Source of the DNA: Spinacia oleracea
Lineage: Eukaryota; Streptophyta; Magnoliopsida; Caryophyllales; Amaranthaceae
Length of the DNA: 64,000 nucleotides
NCBI RefSeq assembly: GCF_020520425.1
Contig: NC_079487.1
Span: 131,400,385-131,464,384 of the forward strand
Reading direction: 5' to 3'
Shown here: positions 1 to 11,113 of the stretch, one piece after another
Layout of the letters: every line of letters starts with the position of its first letter
How positions within the stretch are numbered: the first letter of the stretch is position 1
The notes under the pieces: generated by a model
The model's input: only the letters and a program-made list of their open reading frames with translations
Database searches by the model: none
What the model was told of the DNA's origin: nothing
Translations under genes and position numbers: made by a program

Positions 1-2
1 AC

Positions 3-3000
3 AACGGACACACAACCGAGGAGTGCATCTCCCTCCGAAAGGAAGTCGCATACCTCCTGAAACGGGGGCATCTAAAGGAACTGTTGAGCGACAAGGGAAA
101 AGAAACATTTTCCAAAGAGCAAACCACCCTACCCGGCCCAGCGACAAGCAGCGAGCGACCAGACCCACCACCGTTCAATAAAGTGGTAAATGTTATTTCC
201 GGTGGTTCAGATATTTGTGGACTAACCTCTTCTGCAGCTAAAAAAATTAACAGGGGAGAATCTGAGACCGTAGAAGAGGGACAAACCGAAGACGAGGTCG
301 CACTACACAGGTCCCTGACCGCAATGGCTATTACTTTCGACGATTCAGATTCTGTAGATACACAGCGGGAGCACCACGACGGGTTGGTAATATCGCTCCC
401 AATAGGGAACGCATTGATCAAAAGGATACTGGTCGACAACGGAAGCTCAGCCAACGTACTGTTCTTGGAAGCACTACAAGAAATGGGATTAGAAGAGACA
501 AACATAGTAAGGAGATCAACAGTCCTGGTAGGGTTCAGTGGAGAAGCACTACGGACGGTAGGAGAGATATCGCTGCCTACATACGCAGAAGGCGTCAACA
601 TGATGACCAAGTTCAACGTCGTCGATTGTCCATCAGCGTACAACGTCATCCTAGGACGACCATGGATCCACAAAATGAAGGCAGTGCCATCAACATATCA
701 CCAATCAATCAAATTTCCAACCAAGTGGGGGGTCATGGAAATCAAAGGGCAGTAAAGGGATGCGAAGAAATGTTACGAGACAGCACTGAAACCATCCAAG
801 TCACCCATCTAGCAATTACAGCCAGGGTCGACGTCGGACGACCCCGACGACCAACAAATCGACGAGATAGTACTAGACCAGACAAAGCCAGACCAAGTCA
901 TAAGGATCGGAGCCTCACTGCCTGACAACATCAAAAGTCAGATAGTGTCGTTTCTAAGAGAAAACTCGGACTGTTTCGCTTGGTCACACGAGGACATGAC
1001 AGGAATTAGCCCAGACGTGATTACCCACAAGCTCAACGTCGACCCCAGCTTCAGACCGGTAAAACAGAAACGACGTAAGTTCGCACCCGAAAGGAATAAA
1101 ATCATAGACGAAGAAGTACAAAACCTGATAGATTCAGGGAAGATCAGAGAGGTCAAATATCCAGACTGGTTAGCAAACGTCGTCGTCGTCAGCAAAAAGA
1201 ACGGAAAATGGAGAGTCTGCATCGACTTCACAGATATCAACAAAGCTTGCCCCAAGGACCCATTCCCTCTGCCGCACATCGACGCCCTGGTCGACGCCAC
1301 AGCCGGACACGAGCTACTCACATTCATGGACGCCTACTCAGGATACAACCAAATCCTTATGCACACAGACGACCAGGAAAAAACATCTTTTGTAACGGAT
1401 AGAGGAATTTATTGTTATAAAGTCATGCCTTTTGGTCTTAAAAATGCAGGTGCGACGTACCAAAGATTAGTCAACAAGATGTTTAAAGACCAACTCGGAG
1501 ACACAATGGAGGTATACATTGACGACATGCTGGTGAAATCGAGGAAGGCTGACGATCACGTGGAACACCTACGACAATCCTTCGACATACTAAAAAAGTA
1601 CGGTATGAAACTTAACCCGACTAAATGTTCTTTCGGAGTGTCCGCAGGAAAATTCTTAGGTTACATCGTCACCCAACGAGGAATCGAGGCCAGCCCCGAC
1701 CAAGTGCGCGCGATCATCAACATTCAATCCCCGCGGAACATAAAAGAGGTACAACGCTTGACAGGGAGAGTGGCGGCACTGAACCGTTTTATATCACGGT
1801 CGTCGGACAAGTGCCGATTATTTTACGACGTCCTACGCAAAAACAAGGGGTTTAACTGGTCCGACGACCACGAAGCAGCCCTGCAGAACCTCAAAAAATA
1901 CATGATGTCGCCGCCCCTCCTATCCAAGCCAAAAGAAGGAGAAGTCTTACAACTCTATTTAGCCGTTAGCTCGACGGCAGTGAGCGCGGTCCTAGCTCGA
2001 GAAGACGAAGCACAACAACTACCCATTTATTACATCAGTAAGTCACTACTGGAAGCAGAGACCAGGTATTCCTCCCTCGAAAAACTCGTTTTAGCACTCG
2101 TTACCGCAGCCAAAAAACTAAGGCATTATTTTGAAACTCACCAAATAGTGGTGATGACTAACTATCCAATCAAGTCTGTGATGCGTAGGCCATAACTGAC
2201 AGGTCGAATGGAGAAGTGGACAATGGCACTAGGAAGGTTCGACATCAAGTATCAACCAAGGACGGCTGTAAAGTCGCAGGCTCTAGCAGATTTTGTGGCA
2301 GACTTCAGCCCCGACTTAGAGAGAATAGCAGACGACGAAGTCAAGCTCATCAACAACATAGAAGAAATATGGACACTCTTCGTCGACGGCTCATCTAACT
2401 TTCGTGGTGCAGGTTTAGGCGTCGTACTGAAGTCACCACAAGGGGACATGATAGCACAGGCAATCTGCTGCGACTTCAAGGCAACTAACAACGAAGCAGA
2501 ATACGAGGCGCTAATCGCCGGAATGACATTAGCTATGGAATTAGGGGCAAGCGGACTCAACATCTTCAGTGACTCACAACTAATCGTCAACCAGATTAAC
2601 GGCGACTACGAAGCTAAAGACCTAAAAATGACCTTGTATCTCGAGAAAGCAAAAGAGTTAACTTCCAAATTCAAACCCTTCTCCATCAAACAAGTCCCAA
2701 GAGACCTAAACACGCAAGCCGACGCTCTTGCCAACCTAGGATCCGCACTCAGAAAATCACCATTCTCGACCATACCTCTAGTGCACCTACTATCGCCCGC
2801 CGTCGAAAAAGACATACCACAAGACGCCAGCCTCGTCCTATCAACCTTAAACACAGACAGTTGGACCAAACCCATCTTCGATTACCTAAAGCACGAAACT
2901 CTACCCGACGACAAGCTAGACGCCAGAAAGATACTTTTCAAAGCTTCACGATATGTTATTTTGCAGGACGTACTATTTAAGCGATCAGCAAACGGAATGT

Positions 3001-4097
3001 TGATGCGATGTGCCGAAGAGATCGAGTGGGAAACACTATTGAAACAATACCACGAAGGAGAATGCGGAGGACACGAAGGAGGACGAAGCTTATCAACCAG
3101 AATCAAAAGAAATGGATACTATTGGCCAACAATGCTTAAGGACGCCATGAGATACGTATCCAAGTGCGACAAGTGCCAACGACACGCAGGTATGACACAT
3201 AAACCATCCGAATTCTTGCATCCAACCCTAACTCCGTGGCCTTTCATGAAATGGGGGATGGACATCGTTGGCAAATTGCCCGTCGCCCCAGGACAAAAGG
3301 TCTTCATGTTAGCCCTAACAGATTATTTTTCCAAGTGGATAGAAGCAGGTGCGTTCCAACAAGTAAGGGACAAAGAGGTATGCTCGTTCATATGGACTAA
3401 CATAATATGCAGGTTCGGAATACCGTCAGAAATCATCTGCGACAACGGATCACAATTCATCAGCGACAAGACAAGAGCTTTCTGCAAAACATGGAACATC
3501 GAGCTAAAGACGTCGACGCCCAGATACCCCCAAGCAAACGGACAGGCGGAATCCAGCAACAAAACGATCATCGCGTCGCTGAAAAAGCGGTTGGACGACA
3601 AGAAGGGGCGATGGGCAGAAGAATTGCCATCCATCCTATGGGCCAACAGGACGACGCCTAGGACGGCGACGGGACAGACTCCCTTCTCACTCGTTTACGG
3701 GTGCGAAGCGGTACTTCCCCCTGAAGTGACGCTGCCCAGCGCACGATATGGACTCATGACGCCAGAGCAAAACGACGTAGAACTCAGCGAAAACCTCGAC
3801 AACACAGAAGATCTCAGGGAAGCAGCATTGATAAGGATGGCGTCACAGCAACAAATCGTGGCAAAGTGCTTCAACAAAAATGTCAAAGTGAAAATGTTCA
3901 AAGAAGGAGATTGGGTACTGCGCAGAGTATTTCAAAACACGAAAGAATTGAACGCGGGTAAGTTAGCACCAGCTTGGGAAGGACCGTACTTGATCGACAA
4001 AATCGTCGGAAAGGGGGCATACAGACTCATTACCAAAGATGGCAAGTCGGTCCCCCGAAGCTGGAACGCAACACATCTTAAACTCTACCATTTTTGA
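3..4097 (+). pseudogene. Ty3/gypsy gag(C-term)-pol polyprotein, three in-frame stops
   Basis: One frame runs from the left edge to the stop at 4095-4097, broken only by stops at 753-755, near 807-809 and 2193-2195. The gag tail (EECISLRKEVAYLLKRGHLK-like) precedes the aspartic protease, with VDNGSSANVLF near 440-470. RT spans about 945-1900, with MPFGLKNAGATYQR and the catalytic YIDDML near 1515. RNase H follows (LFVDGSSNFRGAG near 2375), then a zinc-binding H-H-C-C segment near 3060-3180 and the integrase core with D (GMDIVG), D (CDNGSQF) and E (NGQAESSN). The family normally makes one polyprotein that is cleaved by its own protease. Here the stops separate protease from RT and RT from RNase H, so the copy is probably defective. 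There are no frameshifts, which points to point mutation as the cause of decay. The track between the stops is still clearly coding. Confidence 0.9.
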
Positions 4098-4669
4098 AAT
4101 CTCGTCGTAACCAATTTTATCAGTCGCCGTATCGTCGTCTTTACTTTCCTTTATCGTTTTATTTTAAAAACCATTACTGACTTAGGCATCGGAGGGCCGT
4201 TGGCATCCCCAACGGCCAATCCTCCTAGCGACCCCTGTTTTCTTTTGCAGAATGCAAGACGCACGACGAATGACATCCACAAGCAACAACGTACGACTCA
4301 GAGCGAGACCGCAAGAGACAACGAAGTAACAACGCAGGTATGATTTTACACATCAGTCGGTTCAATACTTATTACTTGCAAAGCATCTGCTACACGAAAC
4401 TAAGACATCAAAACGCAACGGGATAACCATAAAGAAAAACAAACTTAACACACACGACGCGCGACCCCTAAGGCCACGACTTCCGAAATTTCAAACACTA
4501 AACATTATCCACACACAGCGTCGCCACTACCGACGACGAATAAAAACATTCCAAACACAAAAACAAAACACAAGTCATCCAAACCACCTCGTCGCCGCCA
4601 TCGACGACGAGTAAAGAAGTTCACCAACAAAACACAAAAACCAACAGAAAATTCGAAAACTACAAACTA
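4098..4669 (+). other. Spacer between pol and the antisense gene
   Basis: No sense reading frame of note. It contains the hairpin at 4191-4225 followed by a pyrimidine-rich stretch ending in CAG at 4248-4250. The rest is A/C-rich on the + strand and would be the 3' untranslated region of the antisense gene ending at 4670. Confidence 0.5.
4191..4225. promoter_or_regulatory. Hairpin downstream of integrase with splice-acceptor-like site
   Basis: GGCCGTTGG (4195-4203) and CCAACGGCC (4209-4217) are perfect complements around a 5-base loop, extended by GGAGG (4191-4195) against CCTCC (4221-4225). The following CCCCTGTTTTCTTTTGCAG (ending 4250) resembles a plant 3' splice site. A structured GC-rich block at this place is, to my knowledge, seen in other Tat-type elements. 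Its role (pol mRNA 3' end, splicing or packaging) is not known from the sequence. Confidence 0.55.
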
Positions 4670-6935
4670 TTACATCCCTTCTTCCTGGGTAGAGACCACG
4701 ACTTCCTGCTCCGGCTCTTGCTCTGGGGGCACGACTGGCACCTCCACCGACGCCACGTCCAACGTCTCGCCTTGAGAAACGACGACAAGGGCCTCCTCTT
4801 CGCACCCAACAGCTAAAACCTCCCCCTCTTGGTCCGGAACAGGCGCACTCACCACCAACAAAGCCGCATCCACCTCCGTCGCCTCAGTACTAGCAGTGTC
4901 AGTCGTCTTCGCCAACTCCTCCGAATCCACCACGGGCACCGACAGGTCAGCCATGGTACCGCCATTAGCCAGATAGTCATCCACCTCCTTTTGACACGGC
5001 CAAAGGCTAGTCTCCCCAATCAGGCAGGAATACATCATCTGCGCCCGCGTCCTCCATATAGCAAGAGCCTCGACGTCCTTCGCCTCCTCCTGCAGGGCGT
5101 CGTACAAGCTCCTCAATCCATCCAACTCCTCTGTCGTCGAGGTCAACTCCTCCTTCACTTTCTCCAGATCTTTAGCCACGTCGGCTAACTGCTCATCCTT
5201 ACCTTTCAATTGATCACCCTTGGCCTTAATCACCGCAGCAAGATCCACGACCTTCTTCTCAGCAGCTTTCCACTTCGCTTCCCACGACGCGGCCGCCTTC
5301 TTCGCCGTCGCTGTCAGCTGCCTTGCATTCGTCACCTCGTCGCACAGCAACGAACATTGCCTACGTACAGCCAAGGCAGCCTGCGACGCCTGCGCAAAAC
5401 CAATGCCAAAACAGATTTACACAACATACATCTTTCGCAAACAAAAAAGAAGAAAAAAAACTAAATAAAACTCACCCGCAGACTAAGCTCAGCGGCGTCC
5501 GACGCGACAGGAAGAGGATCCACCTCGTGGTATCGTCGATACGTCGTAGGCAAGATCAAGCGATCAGCGAAAGGCCATATAACCGACGCCTCTTCATCAC
5601 CCAAGAAGCTTGGGGGCAAAGTGATAACCGTATCCTCGACAGGATCCGTCTCGACAGGTCGCTTCTTGGCCGACGAAGTAGGCACTTTACTAACGTCGAC
5701 AGCAGCAGACGACGCCTTGAACGGCTGTGGAGGCGACGACGAAGCAATCGGATGAAAGCCTTCGGCTCCTATGACGACAGGCGTCTCAGCCGATGAACCT
5801 ATCGCAGAAAACCGAGGTACAACCGTCATACCTCGTCCACCAGAAGTCGAGGACGACCTCAGTCGCTTCCTTGCACGCTCCTGAATCTCGCTCTGAGACA
5901 TCCTCGACACAGGCCGAGACGAAAGAGTATGCTCTACACCCAATACAAAAAATAAAGGTCAAACATTATCCAAAACAAAAACAAAAATATATACAAACCC
6001 CGAAATAAACAAACGACAAATACCTGAGTTGTCAGCCATATCACCTACTTCACCTTCGGCGGACGACGAGTTTGCCACTACCTCCTCAAGCAAATCCAAC
6101 CTTTTCCGACGACGAGTCAGTTGACCTGATCCCTCGTCTATCTCCTCCTCCTCGGCGACGTCGCCTGACCGGTCCACCTCCTGCTCGTCTAAAAACTCTC
6201 CGTCGCGACTGAAAGACCTATCCTCGACAGAATAACCCAAGAACTTCCGATACTTATCCTCAGAATCAGCGTTCAACTCAGTCAACGACGACGCCTTGAC
6301 AACTGCAAAACAAAACCAAGTAAGGCGACGTTCAGTAAAACGACGAGAAACAAAGATAAAACGACACATTTACCTTCCATCGTCCATCCCTCGACCAGAA
6401 ACCGCCCTTTATCTCCCAGAGAATCTTTGCCTACAAAGACAAAACGACTCTGCCAACCCCTGTCGTTCACACCTAAACCAACACCTAAGTTCGTCTTCCC
6501 CTTCTTCGTAACCAAGGTATACCTACAACACTTCTGCAGTGCTAGGTCGTAAGAGTACATCAAATCAGACAGGTCAAACGGCGTACGCCAGTTCGCAGTA
6601 ACTCCATGCACCACCGTGAAAACCCGCCATATCTGGGGCATCAACTGACCCGGACTCAAATGGAAAACCTCGATAAAGGACCTAACTAGAGGAGTGAAAG
6701 GAAATTTGAAGCCAATTGTGAACGGATACTCATACATAACCACATACCCCTCTGGACAGTCAAAGGCTTCCTCATCCGAGCCGGGAATCTTCACTTCCGC
6801 CGACGGCGGCAAACCAGCAAGTTCAACAAAAGCCGCCGGATCCACCACAGTAGAATATATCGGGTTAAGGGACTTAACCCGAGTGGAACCCGACTCCCCC
6901 TTTCCTCTCGCTACAACCGACTTAGATCTACCCAT
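4670..6935 (-). CDS. Antisense four-exon gene inside the gypsy element, Transposase_28-like ('putative gypsy type transposon')
   Basis: Reading the minus strand with GT-AG introns gives exons 6935-6374, 6302-6024, 5933-5476 and 5389-4670, 2019 nt in phase, 672 aa. Donors are GTAAATG, GTATTTG and GTGAGTT; acceptors are TTTTGCAG, GTGTAG and TTGCGCAG. The N-terminal ~190 residues (EYPFTIGFKFPFTPLVRSF, HLSPGQLMPQIWRVF) match what I remember of the plant-specific domain annotated as 'putative gypsy type transposon' (PF04195). The middle is acidic and Ser-rich with basic patches such as RRRKR and RARKRLR. The last exon holds a Lys/Glu/Ala-rich coiled coil (AAEKKVVDLAAVIKAKGDQL) and an acidic Val-rich tail. 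No stop interrupts it, although the sense pol is broken. Antisense extra genes are known in Tat elements; their function is not. The splice model is inferred by eye. Confidence 0.75.
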
Positions 6936-7233
6936 CTCACTTACAAAAATCTACAAGGAAATCGAAAAAGAAAGCAAATTTTACCTGAAAATCGAACAAA
7001 CTCAGTGCGAAAATCGACTTCGCTTTCTCCCTCTTCTCTCTCCTGCTTTCGGATCTAGAAATTTTTTGAAAAACTTGGTGTGAAGAACTTTATCGCATGT
7101 CGTGAATTGGTATTTATTACTCTAGAATTTTGAACGGTTTTATCCCACGAACTAGGCAGTTGAAGACGGTTTTTTAATTTGAATTGTTTCTTTTGCTTTG
7201 TGTGACTCCGCAAATTCACAATTGGGGGCAAAC
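6936..7233 (-). promoter_or_regulatory. Probable promoter and leader of the antisense gene, ending in the polypurine tract
   Basis: On the minus strand this holds a purine-rich leader (GA-rich, about 7055-7020) and a TATA-like TAATAAATA near 7108-7118, roughly 170 bases before the antisense ATG. On the + strand the end (ATTGGGGGCAAAC, 7221-7233) is the polypurine tract next to the LTR. The promoter assignment is inference. Confidence 0.4.
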
Positions 7234-7919
7234 TGTTATCCCACTTTTTGGACTAACGACATAACCGTTCTAACGTTTGGTCATGTCGTGTCAGCCAGGT
7301 CATGTCGTGTCGCAGGTAAACACAGCTCCAGGGAGATACGTCCGACGTAGCATCATACAACGAGGTATAGCCGACGAAGGACAGGCGACAAAGTACAAGC
7401 AACTGAGACGCGTCCTCGAGAAACGGGCTGATGAAGATAAGTTGACCTAAAGCCCATGATAGGCAGCGCCGTCAAGCTAGCAAGAACGAGTCCAAGACTC
7501 ACGCGAGAAGCGCGGAAGCAGTTGAAGGCTGAAGAGACGTGTGATGAAGATACTCCTATCTTTGTGGGATTTTCTCAACCGATTAGACCGTTGAGAATAC
7601 CCTATAAAAGGACGGAGATAATGATAAGCAAGCCACGTTCACTCAAGCACCGAAACTCTTAAGTTATAAACTGTTTCATTATTCATTATTGTACTTGAGA
7701 TTTTAGTTATCGATTCTCAGAAAGAAAAGCATAAACAATCATATAGAATACTTAGTGGATTGATAGCCTCATAGCTATCCGCGGTTTTTTACCTTGTTCC
7801 TGGGTTTTCCGCGTCAACACTCCTCTGTGTCGTGCCTCTTTATTTGTGTCGTTGATTCTTTGCTTAGTTAGTGTCGACCCTAGCCGAAAGTCGCCCCCAT
7901 ACGAATTTTGGCATAAACA
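7234..7919 (+). repeat. 3' LTR of the gypsy element (686 bp)
   Basis: The LTR starts TGTTATCCC directly after the polypurine tract and ends GCATAAACA, giving the short terminal inversion TGTT...AACA. A TATA box (CCTATAAAAGG, TATAAAA at 7613-7619) lies in the middle as expected for the U3/R junction. The left copy is outside the window, so the end points rest on the TG...CA signature, the tract and the change of base composition at 7920. Confidence 0.75.
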
Positions 7920-8901
7920 TCTACTACTAATAGATTCAACAAACAAATTTATTAGTACAACTTTAATTACTTACATAATTTCTGGTGACTGCAAGAGAAA
8001 ATGTTGGAGGGGTGGAAGAAGACTGGAGACGGTTATAAGGAAGAGTGAGTGGTGAACAAGGAGTGAAACACTATGCAAGCATGAGAGAGAAAGAGGCTTG
8101 AGAAGTAAGTATAAATTTATAATTATTTAATTAATATTTATATACAAATAATGTTTTTTTTTTTTTTTTGACAACAAACAATAAAGAGGAACAATCACAG
8201 TATCATACGGAGTAGTCCTTGTTTTTAGCTTGGGTAAGTGGGTTGCAAGTTGGGGCAAATCAAAGTATCAAACAATGTTGTTTTTTTTGTTTTTTTTCCT
8301 TTTTTTCTTGACAACATACAATAAAGAGGAACAATCAGAGTCATTTTCTAACCTGGGACGGAAGTTGTGGGCAAATCTCTACTTATTTTATTTCGGACGT
8401 CCCAAAATATTATTTACTTATTTTATATGAGTGTCCCAAAATGTTTTTTACATTTTCTCTTATATTACGGAGTATCATAAAAATGCTTTAATATTCTATG
8501 AGAATTTTGTCAAAGATTATTTTAACCAATTAAATTCAATGGGTTATTTAATCTCTAACACTTTTCTATTGAGACATTAATTTTTTTTTTTTTTTTCCAG
8601 TGTAAGATTTTTGATAAGAGTGAAAACATTAAAAATAAACGTAATTTGTCTTATTTAAATAATAAAATAAAAAAAATTAATGCATATTAATTAATCGTTA
8701 AATCACATGCAAAATACCAAACTTAAAAAACATTTTGGAACGAGAGACTACAAAAAATGTCTGAACCAAATCGTCAAAATATGCGTTCAATGTACCCAAC
8801 ATTTTGTGAACGCTTTTGCTCTTTTCAAAATATTTTTTTAGTAAATAATTTTTTTATACATTTAATTTTTCCGTTATTTAGACTGTTGCTAGGCTAATTT
8901 A
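7920..8901. other. AT-rich gene-free stretch with an imperfect direct repeat
   Basis: No gene seen. A segment with a poly-T run followed by TTGACAACAAACAATAAAG (from about 8169) recurs at about 8309 with few changes, a spacing of about 140 bases. Several T-runs and an incomplete Stowaway-like block (8395-8470) are present. Confidence 0.5.
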
Positions 8902-9224
8902 GGTCCTGTTTAGTTTATCTTATTTCTCCTGATTTGATATGATCTAGTCTGGTCTGATCTGGCCTGATCTGATCTGAACTTATATTTTCTGATCTGATCT
9001 GATCTGAACTTATTTTTTCTGATCTGATCTGGTCTGATCTGATTTGATCTGATTTTTCAGAATTAAGTTTAAACAAAAATCTACATTTATTAATATTGTA
9101 AAATAAATGTTACACAAATTTATAATATTGTTATTATTTAATTGACTTTGCTCATGATTTAACTATTCCTTATATTAGATAGACCTATACATGATCTAGA
9201 TGGATCGATTATGGTAAGGACATA

Positions 9225-9735
9225 TAAGTTCTGATCTGGATATCATCTGTACAGATCGGTTCTGATCTAGACATGATTTGTACATATCAGTTCTGATCTA
9301 GACATGATCTGTACAGATCAGTTCTGATCTGGACATGATTTATACAGTTCAGATCTGATCTGGACATGATATGTACAGTTCAGTTCTGATCTGGACATGA
9401 TCTATACAGATCATTTCTGATCTGGACATGATCTGTACAGATCAGTTCTGATCTGGACATGATCTGTATAGAGTCGATATCTAGACCAGTTATAATTTGG
9501 ACATATCGATTCTGATCTGGACATGATCTGTACAAATCGATTTTGATCTGAACATATTGGTTCTGTAAGGATCGGTTCTGATGTAGACAAGATCATTGCA
9601 GATTTGAACATGATATGGACATGATTTGTACAGATCAGTTATGATCTTGATATTATCTGATCCTATCAGTTCTGGTCTAGATATATAATGGTTCTGATCT
9701 TTAAAAATCAGTTCTAATATGGACATGACATGATC
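9225..9735. repeat. 31-bp minisatellite built on GATCTG
   Basis: About sixteen tandem, diverged copies of a 31-base unit containing CTGATCTGGACATGATCTG and GTACAGATCAGTT. GATC recurs many times per unit. It lies wholly inside the Harbinger-like element and appears to have expanded within it. Confidence 0.85.
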
Positions 9736-9900
9736 ATATCGTTTATATGGTTTTAATTTGATGAATTTGAATGTTTAGTAAATGTTCTTTTATGCCTTAA
9801 ATAATAGATTTTAATTGCACCGACAATAACATTATTTTTTATTAAAGCAATAATAGTAATAAAATATTAAATATAATAACAATGATATAAACATATACCA

Positions 9901-9902
9901 AA

Positions 9903-9948
<46 letters not shown>

Positions 9949-10029
9949 ATAATAATAATAATAATAACAATAATAATAAAATAATAATAATAATAATAAC
10001 AATAATAATAAAATAATAATAATAATAGC
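9901..10029. repeat. AAT/ATA microsatellite
   Basis: Long run of AAT triplets with a few AAC or AAAT interruptions, inside the same element, directly before the right-hand GATCTG block. Confidence 0.95.
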
Positions 10030-10191
10030 AATCTGATCCGATCTGGTCTGATCTGATTTGAACTTATTTTTTCAGATCTGATCTGATCTGAACTTATTTT
10101 TTCTGATCTGATCTGATCTGATCTGAAATAAATAATAAGATCCTGAAATAAGGTGAATTAAACAGGGCCTTAATTTACCCCCCTGTTAGTA

Positions 10192-10328
10192 TCCACTACT
10201 ACAAAATCTTAGTATCCACTGCTACAAAAATTGCAAAAACCAACACCTCATTTAAAAACGCACCTAAAGAAAATCGGTGTAACTCAAACGTTCGGTAAAA
10301 TCCTTTCCCTAACTCTTTAATAAATAAA
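10192..10328 (+). mobile_element. CACTA (En/Spm) transposon terminal fragment, two overlapping ends
   Basis: CACTACTACAAAATC (about 10193) and CACTGCTACAAAAATTGC (about 10217) resemble plant CACTA terminal inverted repeats and the subterminal sequence that follows. No partner end is visible. The fragment is interrupted on the right by the MULE MITE at 10329. Confidence 0.45.
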
Positions 10329-10830
10329 GGTACATTTGTCAAAAAAAAATCATTTATAACCCATATTTTGCGAGAAAATTACCTTATACCTCGTATATTT
10401 TTTTTTGTGAAAACGCACCTTAATTTAAATCTTTTTTGCGAAAGACAATCTAAGGGAAGTTTCCGACATTGATTGAGTTTTTCCGACAATTGACTTGCAC
10501 GTGAGAAACACGTGTGGCTTCATTTTGCTACATTTTCAACAAAACACATTGTTAAAGTCATGCTTATTCTGGTAGTGCTCAATTTTGATATATTGTGTCG
10601 TATTTAAGGGAAGTTGACATGCTCGTTTTTACAAGTTCACATGTAAAATGAAGCCACACATGCTGCTCATATGTAAATCAATGGTAGGAAAAGCTTAGCC
10701 AATGCCAAAAACTTTCCTTTATTTATCTTTCGCAAAAATAATAATTTAAGTGTGTTCTTACAAAAAGAAATTATATAAGGTCATTTCTCGTAAATTTTGG
10801 CTATAGAAGGTCATTTTTAGCAAATTTTCT
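10329..10830. mobile_element. MULE-type MITE, family A copy 1 (502 bp)
   Basis: A 9-bp duplication ATAAATAAA flanks it (10320-10328 and 10831-10839), diagnostic for Mutator-like elements. The ends GGTACATTTGTCAAAAA and (reverse) AGAAAATTTGCTAAAAATG are related inverted repeats, and the interior shares TTGCACGTGAG and GGAAGTTTCCG with the copy at 23438-23978. It has no reading frame. Confidence 0.75.
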
Positions 10831-10843
10831 ATAAATAAATTAA

Positions 10844-11113
10844 TTAATTAGTTAATCCCATTAGAAGGCAGTCTACCGGTGGAAACTGTTGCAGTCCACA
10901 TTGGCCCCAACCCCAACCCCTTCGAAGTGCTGGAGGTTGCGGCAGGACCTGTCGATCAAGCCGTTCAAAGAATGGCCAGCCACGAGAAATTAGATTAGGG
11001 TAATATATAGACTTAATTGCTATAGGCGGCTGAGACCTATTGTACACATGCCATCAGTCTTAACCACTAGGCCAAAACATCATTGATAACGCCTTTTAAT
11101 ATATTAGTATAGA
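10844..11113 (-). mobile_element. Helitron 5' end with a possible captured exon
   Basis: Read on the minus strand, 11113 begins TCTATACTAATATATTAAAAG, the 5' end shared with the Helitrons at 44353 and 45565, with A before it in the host. Inside, the + strand is open from about 10861 to 10984 and reads as plausible protein (ETVAVHIGPNPNPFEVLEVA, then QAVQRMASHEK), unlike the AT-rich surroundings. This may be a captured gene fragment that I cannot identify. The CTRR 3' end is not visible. Confidence 0.4.

Larger units (their letters stand above)
1..7919 (+). mobile_element. Ty3/gypsy LTR retrotransposon, Tat-like, 5' end outside window
   Basis: The order gag tail, protease, reverse transcriptase, RNase H, integrase (3-4097), a 3.1-kb spacer with an antisense gene, polypurine tract and 3' LTR is that of a Ty3/gypsy element. 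The long extra region between integrase and the 3' LTR carrying an antisense reading frame is known from the Tat lineage (Grande and Retand type). The 5' LTR, primer-binding site and most of gag lie left of the window. The element is richer in G+C and CpG (many GACGACG runs) than the AT-rich flank that starts at 7920, which marks the junction. Bases 7920-7924 (TCTAC) would be the right target duplication, but the left copy is not visible. Confidence 0.92.
8902..10169. mobile_element. PIF/Harbinger (Tourist)-like non-autonomous element, 1268 bp
   Basis: The left end GGTCCTGTTTAGTTTATCTT and the reverse complement of the right end GGCCCTGTTTAATTCACCTT form a terminal inverted repeat of about 27 bp with five mismatches. 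Both sides carry the trinucleotide TTA (8899-8901 and 10170-10172), the usual 3-bp target duplication of PIF/Harbinger elements. There is no transposase frame. The interior consists of GATCTG-rich subterminal blocks (about 8940-9060 and 10030-10130), a 31-bp minisatellite and an AAT microsatellite. Confidence 0.8.

Noticed and set aside
938-1327. Antisense frame over the gypsy RT
   Set aside because: Mirror of strongly coding RT sequence; no splice or domain support, unlike the antisense gene at 4670-6935.
1-4097. Endogenous pararetrovirus
   Set aside because: An integrase with a D,D,E core, a polypurine tract and an LTR are present, and no movement protein or coat-type region is seen; it is a Ty3/gypsy retrotransposon.
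5323-5796. 157-codon open frame on +
   Set aside because: Shadow of the antisense gypsy gene: it spans one of its introns and has Arg-rich composition caused by GACGAC runs.
9225-9735. Regular 31-bp repeats resembling a CRISPR array
   Set aside because: Units are contiguous and diverged with no unique spacers, and the DNA is plant nuclear sequence; it is a minisatellite inside a transposon.
10844-11047. 67-codon frame on the minus strand
   Set aside because: The opposite strand gives the more protein-like reading, and neither has a start or splice context of its own.
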